The translations under genes and the position numbers were made by a program. From NCBI RefSeq assembly GCF_900100945.1, contig NZ_FNCG01000001.1, positions 744,001 through 808,000 on the forward strand: 64,000 bases of DNA. Reading direction: 5' to 3'. Source of the DNA: Mucilaginibacter gossypii. GTDB taxonomy: Bacteria; Bacteroidota; Bacteroidia; Sphingobacteriales; Sphingobacteriaceae. Shown here one piece after another: positions 9,157 to 19,300 of this stretch; the first letter of the stretch is position 1, and each line of letters starts with the position of its first letter. The notes under the pieces were generated by a model. That model was not told the DNA's origin and did not search any database. It was given only the letters and a program-made list of their open reading frames with translations.

Positions 9157-11349
9157 ATGCCCTTAAAACGCTATTGCCGCCTTTCGGCAAAAACATTCTT
9201 GCTCATCATCTTATGCTGTATAACCTCCTTTTATGCATCGGCTCAAAAAAAGAACGCGGGGTATAAGTACCATATCCGCAGGGCTGCTTCGGCTATTAAT
9301 ATAGACGGAGTGATGAATGAGCAGGCCTGGATGCAAGCTGATTCGGCGGGAGATTTTTTCATGGTGCTGCCGATGGATACCAGCAAGGCTACTGTTAAAA
9401 CCGAGGTGCGGATGACCTACGATGATAAAAACCTGTACATCATAGCTATCAATTATAATTCGGTACCGGGGCCTTACATGGTTGAATCGTTAAAACGTGA
9501 TTTCAGTTTTGTAAAAAATGATAACTTCCTGATTTTCATGGACCCATTTGATGCCCGCACCGATGGCTTTAGTTTTGGTGCCAACGCGGCGGGAGGGCAG
9601 TGGGACGGCAGCATGTATGAAGGCGGCAAGGTTGACCTGAGCTGGGATAACCGCTGGTATTCGGCAGTAAAAAATTATCCTGATAAATGGGTTTGGGAAG
9701 CATCTATTCCATTTAAGAGTATCCGTTATAAAAAAGGCATAAAGGAATGGGGGATCAACTTTAGCCGTAATGATCTCAAGACTGCCGAAAAATCAAGCTG
9801 GACACCCATCCCACGGCAATTCCCTACAGCTTCATTGGCTTATACCGGCACACTTGTTTGGGACGAAGCGCCCCCAACAGCCAGCAGCAACGTATCTATA
9901 ATTCCATACGCGCTTACGGGTTTATCTAAAGATTATCAGCATAATACCAAAACCGAATATAAACATGAAATAGGAGGGGACGCCAAGATCTCCGTTACAC
10001 CAGCCCTTAACCTCGATTTAACAGTCAATCCCGATTTTTCGCAGGTTGATGTTGATCAACAGGTGATCAACCTCAACAGATACGAACTTTTCTTCCCCGA
10101 AAAACGACAGTTTTTTTTAGAAAATGGTGACCTGTTTGCCAACTTTGGTTATTCTGATATTCGCCCTTTTTTTTCAAGGCGGATAGGCCTCAACGTACCG
10201 ATTGATTTTGGAGCAAGATTGACCGGTAAATTAGATAAGGACTGGCGTATTGGCGCTATGGATATTCAAACAGGCGGCTCGGGCAGCGCCCAGCAGGCTC
10301 CTGAAAACTATGGCATCATTACCCTGCAAAGACGGATCCTTGATCGCTCAAATATCGCTTTCCTATTTGTAAATAAGGACGCTACTGCCAATATTCCCGG
10401 CACCACCGGATCAACTGCTTATAACCGTAATATAGGCGCTGAGTTTAACCTTGCCTCGCGCAGTAATATCTGGACAGGCAAAGTACTGGCCCTTAAATCA
10501 TTTACGCCCGGCGTGAGCGGGCATGATTACGTGGTATCCGATCATTTCCAATACCTGAGCAAATACTGGACGCTTTATATGCAGGAGGAGTACGTAGGTA
10601 AAAATTACAATGCCGAAGTAGGCTATGTTCCCCGTGTTGGTTATGTGAAGTTAAGCCCGCTGTTACTCCGTAATTTTTTTCCTAAGCAGGGTAATATTCT
10701 AAGCCATGGCATCCAGCTTACCTCTAATTATTTCTTCGATGAGTCGTTTCACCGTACTGATAATGAAAGTATCCTGTCATATTTGATCACATTCCGTAAC
10801 CGGGCAACACTGTCGGTGTCCGGTATAAATGATTATGTGCGCCTTCTGAGGCCTTATGATCCAACTAATATCGGTAAAGGTTTATTACCTACCGGCTCTG
10901 AGCATAACTGGAACACTATTGATGTGCAGTTTGTATCGAAGCCGCAAAATGTGTTTACCTATTTGCTGGAAGCATCGCACGGTGGGTATTATGATAAGGG
11001 CGTACGCAATAGCGTTACAAGTTTAATAGGCTATCGTTTTCAACCTTATGTAAATATTGCTATCAATACCTCCTTCAATGATTTAAGGTTGCCGCAGCCA
11101 TTTGGCCATAATACGTTCTGGCTGGTAGGGCCAAAAATTGATGTTACCTTCACCAATAGCTTGTATTTTACCACCTATATACAATATAATGAGCAGGTGG
11201 ATAATATCAACATTAATACCCGCCTGCAATGGCGCTATAAGCCTGCTTCCGACCTGTTTATTGTTTATGGCGATAATACCACGCCATCACCGTATACAGT
11301 AAAAAACAGGCAGTTAACGTTAAAATGGACGTACTGGTGTAACTTATAA
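9157..11349 (+). CDS. DUF5916 outer membrane protein with CBM9-like domain
   Basis: The protein has 730 residues from the ATG at 9157. The open frame extends to 9052 but the signal peptide (about 30 residues, ending SFYASAQ) fixes the later start. A carbohydrate-binding family 9-like domain lies at about residues 40-240 (IDGVMNEQAWMQAD, YDDKNLYI). The DUF5916 region is predicted as a beta-barrel (about 270-730), with alternating hydrophobic strands and a C-terminal aromatic-rich strand (LTLKWTYW). DUF5916 proteins are thought to sit in the outer membrane; substrate and partner are unknown. It is monocistronic between a terminator and a convergent histidine kinase. Confidence 0.85.
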   Translation: MPLKRYCRLSAKTFLLIILCCITSFYASAQKKNAGYKYHIRRAASAINIDGVMNEQAWMQADSAGDFFMVLPMDTSKATVKTEVRMTYDDKNLYIIAINYNSVPGPYMVESLKRDFSFVKNDNFLIFMDPFDARTDGFSFGANAAGGQWDGSMYEGGKVDLSWDNRWYSAVKNYPDKWVWEASIPFKSIRYKKGIKEWGINFSRNDLKTAEKSSWTPIPRQFPTASLAYTGTLVWDEAPPTASSNVSIIPYALTGLSKDYQHNTKTEYKHEIGGDAKISVTPALNLDLTVNPDFSQVDVDQQVINLNRYELFFPEKRQFFLENGDLFANFGYSDIRPFFSRRIGLNVPIDFGARLTGKLDKDWRIGAMDIQTGGSGSAQQAPENYGIITLQRRILDRSNIAFLFVNKDATANIPGTTGSTAYNRNIGAEFNLASRSNIWTGKVLALKSFTPGVSGHDYVVSDHFQYLSKYWTLYMQEEYVGKNYNAEVGYVPRVGYVKLSPLLLRNFFPKQGNILSHGIQLTSNYFFDESFHRTDNESILSYLITFRNRATLSVSGINDYVRLLRPYDPTNIGKGLLPTGSEHNWNTIDVQFVSKPQNVFTYLLEASHGGYYDKGVRNSVTSLIGYRFQPYVNIAINTSFNDLRLPQPFGHNTFWLVGPKIDVTFTNSLYFTTYIQYNEQVDNININTRLQWRYKPASDLFIVYGDNTTPSPYTVKNRQLTLKWTYWCNL

Positions 11350-11418
11350 TTAGCTGGAGAATGAACAGCTTTTTAAGATTTTGGGTATTTAATCAAATTT
11401 TAAGTAAAACGTCGGCAG

Positions 11419-13110
11419 TTAGTCTATTTCATACTTTTCGTAAGGGATCTCAAAGCTAAAAGTGCTTCCTTTACCTGCATCACTTTTCACACTGATTTTT
11501 CCTTTTTGCAACTCGAGCAACTGCTTGCAGATGTACAAACCAAGCCCGGTACCAGTATTGCCTTTGGCCGAATTGGTTTGATAATACTTGGAGAACAGGT
11601 TAACCTGCTGCTCCTGGCTGATACCTGCCCCTGTATCAGTAATATCAATTGTTAATTCGCCTTTACTATCCGCAAATTTAAGGGTTGCAATGATCTTTAT
11701 GCTGCCGGTATCTGTATATTTAATGGCATTACTAATGAGGTTCACCATGATCTGTTTAAGCCTGAAGCTGTCGCCCAAAACTTCAGCGTCAGGGTCGCCT
11801 TCAAAATGATAGTTTAACCCCAGTTGTTTTTTATCGGCGCTGAATGCCATACTTTCGATAACCTCTTTCAATGTTTTATCAGGGCAAAAGGGGTCTCGAT
11901 GGATTTTTAGTTCACTGCTTTCCATTTTGGCAGCATCAAGTGTATCGTTGAGTGTTTGTAACAACAGGTCGGATGATGCTCTCACAGTACCCAACATTTC
12001 CGCCTGTTTGGGTGTGAGTGTCGTTCTGCTGAAAATGTATAGAAAACCATTTATTGATGTAAGCGGATTGCGGATTTCATGGCTCATATGCAGCAGCAAG
12101 TCCATTTTTTGCCGGGCTATCATTACTGCGCGCTCGTTCTCCTTAAGTAAAAGTTCTTCAGATTTCCCCAGTTTAATAACAAACACGATCAGCAATATGG
12201 CAAAAGCCAAAAGCAGCAATAGTGTAATCAGGTAAAGTTTATTCAGTAAGCTTGTAGTTTCAAGATAGCTATTAAAAGCCAAACCCTTAAAGGCGTCGGT
12301 CATGCTGTAGTTGATATCTTTAATAGCCGCAATTAGTTGCTCCATTTTATGAGTAATACGCATATTAAGCATAATGAGCTGCCGTTGTGTTTCCTGTAAT
12401 TTTAAGTTGCTCTGTTCTAGCTGTTTGAGTTTGTTGAGATAGGCGTATTTATCTTTAGTTCGGAGCTTTTGAGTAACCGAATCTATGTAAACGCGTGTTT
12501 GATGATTAATGACAACATTACCGGTGCCGGTTGCATAGGCATTTTTATTTTTTATAGCCTCTTTGATCCTTGCAAAAAAACCTTTCTTTTTTACGTTTCC
12601 TGGTTGAGTTAAAGTGTCGCTGCTGCTTTGCACCGTTCGGCTGCTTTTAACTGCTAACCTATTTTGAGCTGTTGCCGTATTGAGGTCTGAATAAGTGGTT
12701 AACAGGGAGTCAAAGTCGCGCCGGGCGGAGAAGAGTTCGGCGGATAACTTTACTTTTTGAGTGTGCCATGTGTGGAGCTGCGCACGTTGTGCTGTGTTAA
12801 GCCTGGTTGTATCATGCTGCATATTAAGCAGCGTGTCAATTTCGGCAAAAGCCATTGAAAGTTTATCCTGATAGGCCTGAGCTTTGGCGGTACTGGCATC
12901 TACAAGCGATGACTGAAACAGATCTTCGGCCTCGTGGAGTAATAATAACGCCTGCTGCGGCCTGGAGTTGTTAAGATCCATAAGGTGCGACACCCGGGCC
13001 GTATGCGCCAATCTTTCGGTGATCTTGTCCCTCACGAAAAGGGCGGCGATGACTAAAATTATTGTAAATGCTAAAAAAGCAAGCAGGATTTTCCTTGATA
13101 AAACGTTCAT
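11419..13110 (-). CDS. Membrane sensor histidine kinase
   Basis: The 563-residue protein has an N-terminal membrane helix (about residues 7-26) and a long periplasmic region (27-290) with coiled-coil stretches and no recognised sensor fold. A second helix follows (about 292-315, rich in Leu). The HisKA box MSHEIRNPLTSI carries the phosphorylated His, and the HATPase domain shows DTGAGISQEQQ and GTGLGLYICKQL. No receiver domain is attached and no response regulator gene is adjacent, so its partner is elsewhere. Its 5' flank carries the 96-base tandem duplication. Confidence 0.88.
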   Translation of the reverse strand: MNVLSRKILLAFLAFTIILVIAALFVRDKITERLAHTARVSHLMDLNNSRPQQALLLLHEAEDLFQSSLVDASTAKAQAYQDKLSMAFAEIDTLLNMQHDTTRLNTAQRAQLHTWHTQKVKLSAELFSARRDFDSLLTTYSDLNTATAQNRLAVKSSRTVQSSSDTLTQPGNVKKKGFFARIKEAIKNKNAYATGTGNVVINHQTRVYIDSVTQKLRTKDKYAYLNKLKQLEQSNLKLQETQRQLIMLNMRITHKMEQLIAAIKDINYSMTDAFKGLAFNSYLETTSLLNKLYLITLLLLLAFAILLIVFVIKLGKSEELLLKENERAVMIARQKMDLLLHMSHEIRNPLTSINGFLYIFSRTTLTPKQAEMLGTVRASSDLLLQTLNDTLDAAKMESSELKIHRDPFCPDKTLKEVIESMAFSADKKQLGLNYHFEGDPDAEVLGDSFRLKQIMVNLISNAIKYTDTGSIKIIATLKFADSKGELTIDITDTGAGISQEQQVNLFSKYYQTNSAKGNTGTGLGLYICKQLLELQKGKISVKSDAGKGSTFSFEIPYEKYEID

Positions 13111-13195
13111 ATATTTATTTTCATCAGTATGCCGGACTTTATTAATTTAAAATCGATTCCGACGTTCCCAATGGTTTTGAAGAACAATGATAATG

Positions 13196-13387
13196 ATAAA
13201 AATAATAGAATCATTCAGCGATTGCTACCATTGATTGTCAGGTTTTTTTAAGGCAGGGTTAAACATGTAGCTTATAATTTATCAGGTAACTATAAAAATA
13301 ATAGAATCATTCAGCGATTGCTACCATTGATTGTCAGGTTTTTTTAAGGCAGGGTTAAACATGTAACTTATAATTTATCAGGTAACT
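13196..13387. repeat. Two-copy 96-bp tandem duplication
   Basis: Bases 13196-13291 and 13292-13387 are the same sequence in direct orientation, differing at one base (G at 13270, A at 13366). The unit has no open reading frame of note and includes the segment CAGCGATTGCTACC. It lies 85-277 bases upstream of the histidine kinase start, within a 442-base non-coding stretch. A shorter look-alike of the unit's GGGTTAAA part follows at about 13391-13405. The near identity indicates a recent duplication, or an assembly artefact. Confidence 0.9.
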
Positions 13388-13457
13388 TTCGCCTGGGTTA
13401 AATGTTGTGGGTGTTGTGGAAATGGAAGCTTTTATTTTAACCACAAGTTATGTGGCA

Positions 13458-13489
13458 GAAAAAAAGCTTGAGATGAAAAACATCGAGCC
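13458..13489 (-). terminator. Candidate terminator of the 131-residue gene
   Basis: Read on the minus strand, an imperfect GCTCGATG / CATCTCAAGC hairpin is followed by a run of T residues. It sits about 65 bases after the stop at 13553. Confidence 0.5.
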
Positions 13490-13552
13490 GGTTAAAAAAA
13501 TACAATTACTTAGTTAAAGATTTAATACCTGTCAATATTGGTGATAGCGCAA

Positions 13553-13948
13553 TTAAAATTCATCAAACGTTGTGCGACTGTCTGTAAATGGAGAACTATA
13601 AAGATTTATAATTAAAAGCTTGTAATCAACTATGAAAGTCCATTCTGATGTTTGATTTTTTTTATGGGTAACCAGGTCTTCGCAGCCGAACGCATAATCT
13701 ATATCTAATACTATTCGGAAACTTCCCTGGCCTGTGTTCTGATCAAATTTGATCCGGTCAAAATTTAAGCTGACCACTTCCGGCGAGCCCTCAGGTCTGA
13801 ATTCACGCTCAAGGGCATACTTAAGCTGTTCGTAGTTTGCTGAAAGAGGCTCAAATATTATATTCAAAAAATTCAATAAGCTGGCAGGTTCATCCTTTAA
13901 CTCATCGAGCTGCCCTTTGTGAAGTTTAATTTGCAAGCTGTTTATCAT
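13553..13948 (-). CDS. Hypothetical protein, 131 residues
   Basis: I do not recognise this protein. The ATG at 13948 is preferred over the TTG one codon earlier. It is soluble, without signal peptide, and has a mixed alpha/beta look. The N-terminal third is helical (GQLDELKDEPASLLNFLN). The rest alternates hydrophobic residues as beta strands do (GSFRIVLDIDYAFG, WTFIVDYKLLIINLY). Codon use and base composition resemble the neighbours. It is monocistronic, transcribed away from the ECF sigma gene, with a terminator candidate downstream. Confidence 0.6.
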   Translation of the reverse strand: MINSLQIKLHKGQLDELKDEPASLLNFLNIIFEPLSANYEQLKYALEREFRPEGSPEVVSLNFDRIKFDQNTGQGSFRIVLDIDYAFGCEDLVTHKKNQTSEWTFIVDYKLLIINLYSSPFTDSRTTFDEF

Positions 13949-14383
13949 CAAAACAAAATTAAAAACAAAGCTGGATTAAATGAAATGCGAAATAGAACGA
14001 GTGTTTGTGCTCATTTTGTAAAAAAAGAGCCGGATGAATTTTTGATGCTGAACTGGATATTCTAAGTTAAAAAGAATTAAAAGGGAATGCCTTATTTTTA
14101 TTTTTTAATTGTTTTTATTACATTAATTACTGAATGAAATCGATTGCTTTTGAACATTTTTTAAAACAAAGGTATATCCCGTTTCTTACGATGTATCAAG
14201 AATGTCTCCGCTATAATTAAATGGCCCGTTTAGTAAAAAAGGCTTGTTACAGATCCTGTTTTTGAGTAAAGTGACAATTTTTAATATTTTTTTAATAATT
14301 GTTGTTTTGACAATAAAAGTTTTTACATTTAGCTTTCTATAGTAGCCCAACCTATTTAGTTATAAACCAGTTAAGACCAATTC
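13949..14383. other. AT-rich intergenic region before the ECF sigma gene
   Basis: These 435 bases hold no credible gene. Apart from a promoter candidate near the right end I see no strong palindrome or repeat. Confidence 0.6.
14302..14331 (+). promoter_or_regulatory. Candidate promoter of the ECF sigma gene
   Basis: TTG at 14302-14304 is spaced 19 bases from TACATTTA at 14324-14331, one base off the TAnnTTTG consensus. The ATG lies at 14384. Confidence 0.4.
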
Positions 14384-14914
14384 ATGGAGATTTTGAACGA
14401 TGCTTATATTATTGAGCAATTAAAATTGGGGAACAAGGAGGCCTTTGAAGCAGTATTTAAAAAATACTATAAGCTGCTTAATGTATCGGCCTTTTATATT
14501 TTACGGGATGAAATGGAAGCAGAAGATACCGTTCAGGGTTTTTTTGTCGATCTTTGGGAAAGACAATTATATACCAATATTAATTCGTCATTAAAAGCTT
14601 ATTTAACTACAGCAATCCGTAACAGATGCCTCAAAAAAGTTGAAAGCGAAACACGAACGCAAAAAAAATTGGTAGATTATAAATATACACTTACCGAAAT
14701 AGAGGAGGAAGAAACACCTGTACCAGAAATTTATCCTGAAAAAGTGCTGGCTGATTTGTCGATACAGCGGATGCAGGCTTTTACCCTGGTGCATTATGAG
14801 CATAAAAAGTATAAAGATGCGGCCCTTGAAATGGGTATTAGTATAAATTCTTTGAAAACTCATTTGAAACTGGCAATAAAAACTTTAAAAGAAGGGTTAA
14901 AAAGTGCCAAATAA
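14384..14914 (+). CDS. ECF-type RNA polymerase sigma factor
   Basis: The 176-residue protein has sigma region 2 (about residues 20-90, with AEDTVQGFFVDLWER) and region 4 (about 125-172, HTH with YKDAALEMGISINSLKTHL). No region 3 is present, as in ECF factors. It is 36 bases upstream of a FecR-type anti-sigma gene and precedes a SusC/SusD pair. By the known FecI/FecR scheme it should direct transcription of that uptake locus when the SusC STN domain signals substrate through FecR. Confidence 0.88.
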   Translation: MEILNDAYIIEQLKLGNKEAFEAVFKKYYKLLNVSAFYILRDEMEAEDTVQGFFVDLWERQLYTNINSSLKAYLTTAIRNRCLKKVESETRTQKKLVDYKYTLTEIEEEETPVPEIYPEKVLADLSIQRMQAFTLVHYEHKKYKDAALEMGISINSLKTHLKLAIKTLKEGLKSAK

Positions 14915-14950
14915 GTTCACCCTTTTATCCATAATGAGGTCTTATATATA

Positions 14951-16096
14951 ATGACATACAATAAAGCGTATTTTCAGGAACTGATAATTGAGCAAATTGC
15001 AGGCGTAATAAGTGAGGAAGACAGTCATTTGCTTGAACAGGCTATACAAAATGATCCCCGGATTAAACAACTGTGGGATGAAATGCAACAGGTACTTACT
15101 TCAGATAAAGCTCAAACCTTCTTTAATAATATTGATGAAAATAAAGCCTGGAATACAATCCAGCCCGAAATAAAGCCGGTACGATCGATCAGGCATGGCT
15201 GGGCAGGCGCAATAAAATGGCTTTCTATAGCGGCTTTATTATGTGTCGCTTTTACTGCCGGATATTATTGGCGGCAAATACCTGTTAATAATCTTGTTGC
15301 TGCAAAAAAAAATCTTAAAACGCCGTCCATTGAGTTACGGCTGGCAAACGGTGAGCATATCAACCTGTCTGATACCAGCAAAAAGGTGATTAATATGTCG
15401 TTTGCTCATTTAAAGAAAGGTGTTAACGGTTTAAGTTACCAGGTAGATAATAGTAAAAATGAGGAGTGGAGCACGCTCCTTATTCCTTCAAAATTAAACT
15501 ACCGGATAGTACTTTCAGACGGTACACAGGTTTGGTTAAATTCGGTATCGAGCCTGCGCTTCCCGTTTTCATTTTTAGGCAAAACCAGGGAAGTGTACTT
15601 AACAGGCGAAGCTTTTTTTAAAGTTGCAAAAAATGCTGCTCACCCTTTTATAGTTCATACGGGCCAAACTGATGTGAAAGTTTTAGGTACGGAGTTTAAT
15701 GTAAATACTTATCATGCTGATGAAATAGTAACTTCGTTGGTTGAAGGCTCGGTATCAACAAGCGGGGGGGATAAGCAAAAAATGCTTTTACAACCAGGCT
15801 ACCAGGCTGTTTATACATCGGGTTCCGGGTTCCGGGCTCAGCCATTTGATCCTGGCGTTGAACTGGCCTGGATGAATGATATTTATTATTTCCATAACAC
15901 TAAACTTCACGATATAAGCGATGTACTGCTCCGCTGGTTTGATGTAAAAGTAGTTTTTGACGATCCTGCGAAAGCTGATGAAGCATTTAGTGGCGCTATT
16001 CAAAAAAACAAACCAATTGAAGTTTTCATTCAAAATATTAAAGCATCTGCAGGAGTTTCGGCCCTTTTAAAGGAAGGGGTTTTACACATCAGGTAA
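14951..16096 (+). CDS. FecR-family anti-sigma regulator
   Basis: This 381-residue inner membrane protein has a cytoplasmic N-terminal sigma-binding part (about 1-80), one membrane helix (about 88-108, WLSIAALLCVAFTAGYYW) and a periplasmic FecR domain (about 175-275) with LSDGTQVWLNSVSSLRFP and TGEAFFKVAKNAAHPF. The C-terminal DUF4974 domain, which meets the STN domain of the receptor, ends in ALLKEGVLHI. It pairs with the sigma gene upstream and the STN-bearing SusC downstream. Confidence 0.9.
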   Translation: MTYNKAYFQELIIEQIAGVISEEDSHLLEQAIQNDPRIKQLWDEMQQVLTSDKAQTFFNNIDENKAWNTIQPEIKPVRSIRHGWAGAIKWLSIAALLCVAFTAGYYWRQIPVNNLVAAKKNLKTPSIELRLANGEHINLSDTSKKVINMSFAHLKKGVNGLSYQVDNSKNEEWSTLLIPSKLNYRIVLSDGTQVWLNSVSSLRFPFSFLGKTREVYLTGEAFFKVAKNAAHPFIVHTGQTDVKVLGTEFNVNTYHADEIVTSLVEGSVSTSGGDKQKMLLQPGYQAVYTSGSGFRAQPFDPGVELAWMNDIYYFHNTKLHDISDVLLRWFDVKVVFDDPAKADEAFSGAIQKNKPIEVFIQNIKASAGVSALLKEGVLHIR

Positions 16097-16334
16097 GAAA
16101 ACGCCACGGTTAAACCACAACCTGTTTCCTGGTTATTTAATGCCTGGCCGTTATGCGCCATGGGAATCATTTGCCCTTGTTTGTCAAACGGATAGCATTA
16201 GTAATGTATTGAAATAGTGTTGATTAACAATGTTGGTTTTTCATTTTAATAAAAAATACAATTTTTCTTATTTCCGTTCACCCGTTTTAGCAGGAACAGG
16301 TCTTAGAGAAAACCAAATCGTAAACCCAATAAAT

Positions 16335-19300
16335 ATGGAGAGAATTCTATTCAGCCGGCGGCTTATACTGCCCTTTATTTTTCTTTTATTGGTAACCCGG
16401 TATAGCGCTGTACAAGCGCAGGGTACCGGACCAATAACACTTAAAAAGGCTAACATCAGTTTGGCCGATGTATTTAAATCAATCAAAAAGCAAACGGGCC
16501 TAACCGTTTTTTACAGTAACACTCTTTTGAATGACAAAGAATTGGTTACTGTAGATTTTAAAAACGCTGAACTGAAAGAAGTGTTCGGCGTTCTTTTAAA
16601 AGGAAAAAACCTGACTTATGTAGTGCGCGACCAACTCATTGTTATTGAAAAGAGTGAACCCGCGCCCATTGTAAACCCTCCCAAAAAAGAACCTGCAGGA
16701 GCCGTCGTTCCTAAAAAAGTGCAGGGAGTTGTTTCTGATGACAAGGGGCTTACTTTACCAGGTGTAAGTGTTAAGGTTAAGGGAACCATGAACGGCACAC
16801 AGTCAGACATGGATGGAAAGTACACTCTCAATTTAAAGGAAGGCGGAAGTTCAGTTATTATATTTTCATTTGTGGGATCAAAATCGCAGGAGTTTGATCT
16901 TGCAAACTATTCCCCGTCGGCAGCCGGCGTTTATAAAATAAACGTGCAAATGGGGGCTGATAAAAATGCGCTTGAGGAGGTTGCAGTTGTTGCCTACGGT
17001 ACGCAAAAAAAGACAAGTCTTGTTAGTTCCATTACAACTGTAAACCCTAAGCAACTAAAAGGACCTTCAAGTAACCTTACCACCATGCTGGCAGGCGTGG
17101 TACCGGGGATGATCTCTTATCAAAGAAGTGGTGAACCGGGTGCTGATAATGCCCAGTTCTTTATCAGGGGCGTGGGTACGTTTGGAGCTGGTAAGGTTGA
17201 TCCGCTGATATTGATCGATGGCATTGAAATGGGCACAACCGATCTGGCAAGGCTTCAGCCGGATGACATATCGGGCTTTTCGGTACTGAAGGACGCTACA
17301 GCCTCATCACTATATGGCGCAAGGGGGGCAAACGGTGTAATATTGGTAACCACTAAGCGTGGTGAAACAGGGGCTGTAAAATTCAATATCCGGGGTGAAA
17401 ATTCAACATCATCAAACGTCAAGAATATTGATCTGGCCGATAATATTAGTTACATGACATTGGCTAATGAAGCGGTACTTACCCGTAATCCGCTGGGCAT
17501 CTTGCCTTATTCTCAAAATAAAATAGATCATACTGCAAAAGGCGATGACCCGCTGTTATATCCCAGTAATAATTGGATCAAGCAGTTGATCAAAACCAAA
17601 ACCAATAACCAACGGTTTAATATGAACGCCAGCGGCGGGTCAGAAAAAGCTAAGTACTATCTGGCCATGACCTATAATATTGATAATGGCAACCTGGCCG
17701 AGAACAGCCTTAACAATTTCAGCAACAACATTAAGCTGCAATCATATTCTCTTTTATCAAATACAACTTTAAACCTTACTAAAACCACAGAGGCGGTGGT
17801 GAGCTTAAAAGGTCAGTTTGATAGTTATCATGGCCCTATCGGCGGCGGCGGTTACACTTTTTTAAATGCCCTTTGGAGTAATCCTGTAGCTTTTCCGGCA
17901 ATTTATCCGGGTAATTTGCTGCCATATGTAAACCACCCGCTTTTCGGTAATGCCATTATACCCGGTGGCGGTTTGTATATGAATCCATATGCGCAATCCC
18001 TGTCTGGTTTCCAAAGCTCAAATACCAGCACACTGACAGCGCAATTAAGCTTAAGTCAAAAGCTTGATTTTATAACGCAGGGTTTATCGGCAAGGGCAAT
18101 GGCGTATACTACGCGTTATTCATACTTCACCGTTTCGCGTCAGTATAGCCCTTATTATTACCAATCGGATGTAGTTAACGGAACTTTTAATGGGTTAACG
18201 CTACTTAATAACGGATTGGCAGGCAGCAGCGTTGGCAATACGCCAACCGAATATTTGACTTATAATCAAGATCCGGCGTTAAATGTTTCTAATTCCATAG
18301 CTTACATTGAAACGGCGGTAACCTATAACCGCACCTTTGCCCAAAAACACGCTGTTAGCGGGTTACTGATCGGGACTATGCGTAACTATCTTACAGGTAA
18401 TGCCAAAACATTACAATTATCATTGCCGTCACGTAATCAAGGGGTGTCGGGCAGGTTTACCTATGGTTATGATAACCGCTACCTATTTGAGTTTAACTTT
18501 GGTTACAATGGGTCTGAGCGTTTTGCAAGTAATCACCGTTTTGGTTTTTTCCCGTCTGTGGGTGCAGGTTGGGTAGTATCTAACGAGAAGTTTTTTGAGC
18601 CATTGCTTTCAACTATCGATAACCTTAAATTCAGGGTTACCTATGGTTTAGTGGGTAACGATCAGATAGGAAAGCCGGAAGATCGTTTTTTCTACCTGTC
18701 TGATGTTAACTTAAATAATGGCGCCTATGGCCAGTTTGGTACCAACTACCTGTATAGCAGGCCGGGCGTGGTTACCAATCGTTATGAAAATCAAAATATC
18801 ACCTGGGAGCAATCAAGGCAAACTAACATCGGTATGGATTTAACTGTGGCCAAAAACTTCACATTAACAGTTGATGCCTACCAACAAAAACGTGATAATA
18901 TTTTAATGGTACGCAGCACCATCCCAACCTCTATGGGTTTACAGGCTGATATATCTTCAAACGCAGGTAAATCATCCAGTAAAGGGGTGGACATTGCTAT
19001 GGATTACAAGAAAAACTTTAACAACTCTTTCTGGATCCAATCGCGCGGTACGCTTACTTATGCTAAGAGCAAGCTGTTGAAAAATGAAGAACCTGTTTAC
19101 CCAAATAACCTTCAATACCTGAGCAAAGTAGGTAATTCCTTAAGCCAGATATATGGACTTATAGCCGAGCGGTTATTTATTGATAATGTAGAGGTAGCCA
19201 ACTCGCCCGTCCAAAGCTTTGGCGACTATAAAGCCGGCGATATTAAATACCGCGACATGAATGGCGATGGAAAAATAACCAGTTCAGATATAGTGCCGAT

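Noticed and set aside
13196..13387. Possible CRISPR array
   Set aside because: There are only two copies, directly adjacent without spacers, and no cas gene is present.
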